Shown in pieces: positions 60,801 to 64,000 of a stretch of DNA of 64,000 bases (positions are counted from its first letter, which is position 1; every line of letters begins with the position of its first letter). Source of the stretch: Wuchereria bancrofti (Eukaryota; Nematoda; Chromadorea; Rhabditida; Onchocercidae); the NCBI GenBank assembly GCA_005281725.1, contig SSBO01000012.1, forward strand, positions 15,391,075 to 15,455,074, read 5' to 3'. The position numbers and the translations under genes were made by a program. Below the pieces are notes generated by a model. The model was not told where the DNA came from, searched no databases, and was given only the letters and a program-made list of their open reading frames with translations.

Positions 60801-63800
60801 AGCAGATTCGATTGGTTACAGTTAATCAATGGTAATATCAATTTGAAGATATTTGTGCAAAGGTTAAAGTTAAATTTTGTAGATTAAAAAGGATTTTTTT
60901 ATTGTCTTACGCTTTTATATTTAAAGCATTAATGATAGTAAATTATTAGTGTACTTTGCTAATGTCCTCTACTACAAATCGAAACTATTCCCATTAGTAA
61001 CGTATTTTTCAACTTTTTTTTGATATTTGTCAAGTATTAATTTGTGATTACAATAATACTATCTATGAACCTCTTTTCTCCAACGCGATTATCAAATGAC
61101 ATAAAAATTGAGCATTCGTGGTTCATATCATTCTCTCATTCTTATCAGTGTTCTCTGTTAATGAAGTCTGAAAAACATTTTCTCAAAAACTAAAAAAAAG
61201 TAGTATTTCTTCCAACAAGTGAATAAAATTAAAAATTCTATCCATTGAATTACATTATGGTAGGAACTGCCATTGCTTGTACTCCTGTTGCTATTCAAAT
61301 TTCTTTCAGATAGTAATCTCTGCTGTCAGTTGTATTGAAGCAAAGCGTCAATTGATTTTTTTTTGTGAATAAAAAAATTGCATAAAGTACTACTAAATTG
61401 TGAGTGAAAATTCTTCAGATTTTAGAATTACCCTCTTCCTCAAACTTTATAATCTTATGTACATAATGCCTTCTTCTACCTTTCCCTCTTCTTTCATGCC
61501 TCTTCTCGAAATTACAAATCCCCTTTTTTTTCCAAATAATCTATTCTTCCCACGAAATTGCCCTATTTCATTACTCTCTTCAATATTTTTTATTACTTTT
61601 GTCTTAAAAAAAGAAGACGACAAAAATTAAATCCTTAAGCATACAAAAATATCAGTTATTCTCAATTTAGCATACAGATATCAATATGGCAAAAAGCAAC
61701 AGAGTGTTTTTGTTTTAGTATAATTAATGAATTAAGCACTAATAGAATTTTATTATAAACTATCTATACATGACCCCAGTTACAAATTATAACTTTTATC
61801 AACTTATGTTAATAAGAACAACTTAATTCTCTAATGAACAGTTAGCAATATGCATCCTTTTGCCTCTTCCAGTATTCAGGTAAAGTTAAAAGGAACTCAG
61901 TTCTAAACTTCGAGTTTTATTCAAATTATTGGTTAAAATTTTCATTAAAAATAAAAAGTTCAATATGTGTTACTTGATAATCATCGATAATCTTTAATAG
62001 ATGGATTAAAAATTGCAAATGACTCATCTTGAACACGGAGCTTTTCTTTACAGTGAAAGAAATATGTTGAAAGAAATTAAATTTCGTTTAAGCTGAAAGG
62101 GTCTGATAATCGTTAGAGGAAGAGATGATATAATTAAATTGCATCTGCATAAAAAGAATATCATAAGGATTAGTAGAAACAGTATGAAAACTGAGCAGCT
62201 TTCCGTAGTTCTACTTCCTTAATTACAATTTTTCCGTTGAATACAGCAGCTTCAACTATCATTCTAAACAAAGAAGAAAAGTTTCCGAATCGAATAAAAT
62301 GAGGCGTACATTATTTCCATTCTCCACATTATTCATTCTGCATCTTGCGATAGTTGAAACTGCTAATTTTAATGTTAGCATATCTATCTTGATTCTTCTT
62401 TTGAGAAATGTAGAACTAAAACACTTAGCAAAAAAGAAAACAAATAACTTTGCAAGCTCGATATTATTATCCCTTATAAATTATCTTAATAATCCTTCTC
62501 CTGAATAGTTATTATTTCAGGCTTAAATCATAAGAGATATGAAATTATTTGGCAGAAGACACTATCTGTGTCTGCGCAATTATATTCTTAAATACTTTAA
62601 AGACTAATAAATGCTAGCTATCTACCTGGGTGCACTTACGCTGCCGCACCCTTTAAGTGCACATATACGCACTTACACACGAGGATAAATTCCCGGAAAC
62701 CTGTTTACAGTAATCAGTAAAGTAACCACATGACATCTCTTTCGCACGTGAATCCTTGACCACTTTTTACACAAATCAGCATTTCACGCAATCACTGCAT
62801 TCACAAACAGCTATCAACGAATAAATTAATTCCATATTCACTTCTTGCAACGATGATGAGATGATTTTTTTATTCTTTCTCGTATCAATCAGGCTTTATA
62901 GCTGTCGTTCCCACTTGTCACTCATATTTTGCAGAGTAGTATCAGGAATTAGCTGAAGTAACTCCCTGAATCATAACTTAGTTTTTTTCAATTTTATAAA
63001 AAAAAAAAAACTCTTTTGAAATTGAGAAAGATTGTTAAATGCCAATTATTAGAGCTTATAATCTAATAAACTACTTTTATTTTATATGAATAAGAGAGAA
63101 AGCAACGATATATACTCATCTGACTTATTAACATGTAATTTAATATGAAAAGATACACATTTTAGATCGGACATGCAATTACTATTTTCATTCAATAGAA
63201 ATTCTTTCTCCTGATAGCTTAAATCTAGAAAAAAAAAAAAAACAATTTAAAATAATTTGATTGAGCGTTGTGTCCCTAGCGCCAAAAATAGCAAAATAAA
63301 ATAATTATTGCAGTAAATTATCATTATTAAACATTTCCTTTAATCTTTTGAATTAAAAAAAAACACACACAAACAAATTGACTTTTAAATGTGCAGCAAC
63401 TTGCTGATATATTTTTGAAAAGAAAATCAATTAAGCGATCGACAAAATTTCCTTTCTGTGACCTATAATATCATTACAGTACTTTTAACACTTTTGAATT
63501 TTGCATTATAGTCTTAGAACAGTGACTGCCAATATCTTCATAGGAATTCTGAAAGAAAAACAACAATGTGCCATGCGAAATGTAAGCTTGAGAATAAAAA
63601 ATCCAAAAGGACATTATAAGAAAAAATCCAATTTATTTACAACTGATTGAATTGTTTATAAGGCTATTCAGCTAGACTATTCAGGCTTTGTTAAAAGAAG
63701 GAAAAAAACTGAATAATAGGTGAAGTGGAATAAATGATCTAAATTGCGGAAGTCTAAAAATTGTTCGAAAAAGTACTTTTTTTATAAAAATGCAAATTCC

Positions 63801-64000
63801 TACTGGTAGTATTCATTTCAGTGATAATTGTAATGTGAAATTTGGTCCTCAATTATCAGTCATGGAAAAATTACAGTGAAATTATTGAAAGGCTACTGAA
63901 TTGAAATGAAAGTTCAAACGTTGATTAATAAGCGATATTAAAAAGCGTAAAGATTAACTTGTGATAGTAATGTTGAATGTAAGCATGAAAATGAGATCGA
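57803..64000. other. AT-rich sequence with no supportable gene
   Basis: Over 6 kb of AT-rich DNA with many homopolymers (for example near 63000 and 63230). I read both strands for exon-like blocks, tRNA boxes and transposase motifs and found none. The short open frames (59416-59607, 59777-59980, 61400-61630, 62299-62508) lack recognisable content. The first part should hold the GPCR promoter. Confidence 0.55.

Noticed and set aside
62630..62690. GTGCACTTACG / AAGTGCAC inverted motifs
   Set aside because: Short and imperfect; not distinguishable from chance.
1..64000. tRNA, rRNA, spliced-leader RNA genes, CRISPR arrays or Wolbachia inserts
   Set aside because: I looked for A/B boxes, the spliced-leader sequence, regular short repeats and compact bacterial-like frames and found none convincing.

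Overview
This window is nuclear DNA of a nematode. I infer a spirurid or filarial-type worm. The DNA is strongly AT-rich and most genes carry 5 to 17 exons with short AT-rich GT-AG introns. Several start codons sit directly behind a TTTCAG-like site, as expected of spliced-leader trans-splicing. The recognisable proteins are animal housekeeping genes. I saw no bacterial operons, tRNA, rRNA or CRISPR. The window also holds three single-N scaffold joins (649, 20620, 21525), each beside duplicated sequence, so part of the apparent duplication is assembly redundancy or unmerged haplotypes.

Layout, left to right. 1-1795: exon-like blocks of an unrecognised minus-strand gene, present twice around an N. 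1796-6001: nothing supportable except a (CT)n tract. 6002-8530 (-): a decayed 4-hydroxyphenylpyruvate dioxygenase gene (tyrosine breakdown) with frameshifts, a stop and a lost iron-ligand segment. 9505-10748 (-): intact EMC4, an ER membrane-insertase subunit. 11.6-17.4 kb (-): PEX1. Its first 13 exons join perfectly through the D1 AAA module, but the catalytic D2 module is gone and only a frameshifted scrap remains. 18027-26633 (+): STT3, the catalytic subunit of oligosaccharyltransferase, with an internal 2.4 kb tandem duplication. One copy carries a stop and a frameshift. 29.2-29.5 kb: a mariner transposase relic. 29580-31739 (-): STUB1/CHIP, a co-chaperone ubiquitin ligase. 32960-36479 (+): importin alpha. 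38831-41372 (-): mannose-6-phosphate isomerase. 43.9-47.6 kb: a degenerate array of units of about 170 bp with an orientation switch. 48242-52793 (+): an organic anion transporter (SLCO/OATP) with one non-canonical splice donor. 53258-57802 (-): a GnRH/AKH-receptor-like GPCR whose reading frame stops at the end of TM7. 57.8-64 kb: AT-rich sequence with no supportable gene.

Functionally, EMC4, STT3 and MPI all serve the secretory pathway: membrane-protein insertion, N-glycan transfer and mannose-phosphate supply. STUB1 and importin alpha serve protein quality control and nuclear import. This looks like ordinary eukaryotic gene order, not a co-regulated cluster. The most interesting observation is the pair of degraded metabolic genes (HPPD and PEX1) on either side of intact EMC4. 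It suggests loss of tyrosine catabolism and of a peroxisome-import ATPase, if it is not an assembly fault.
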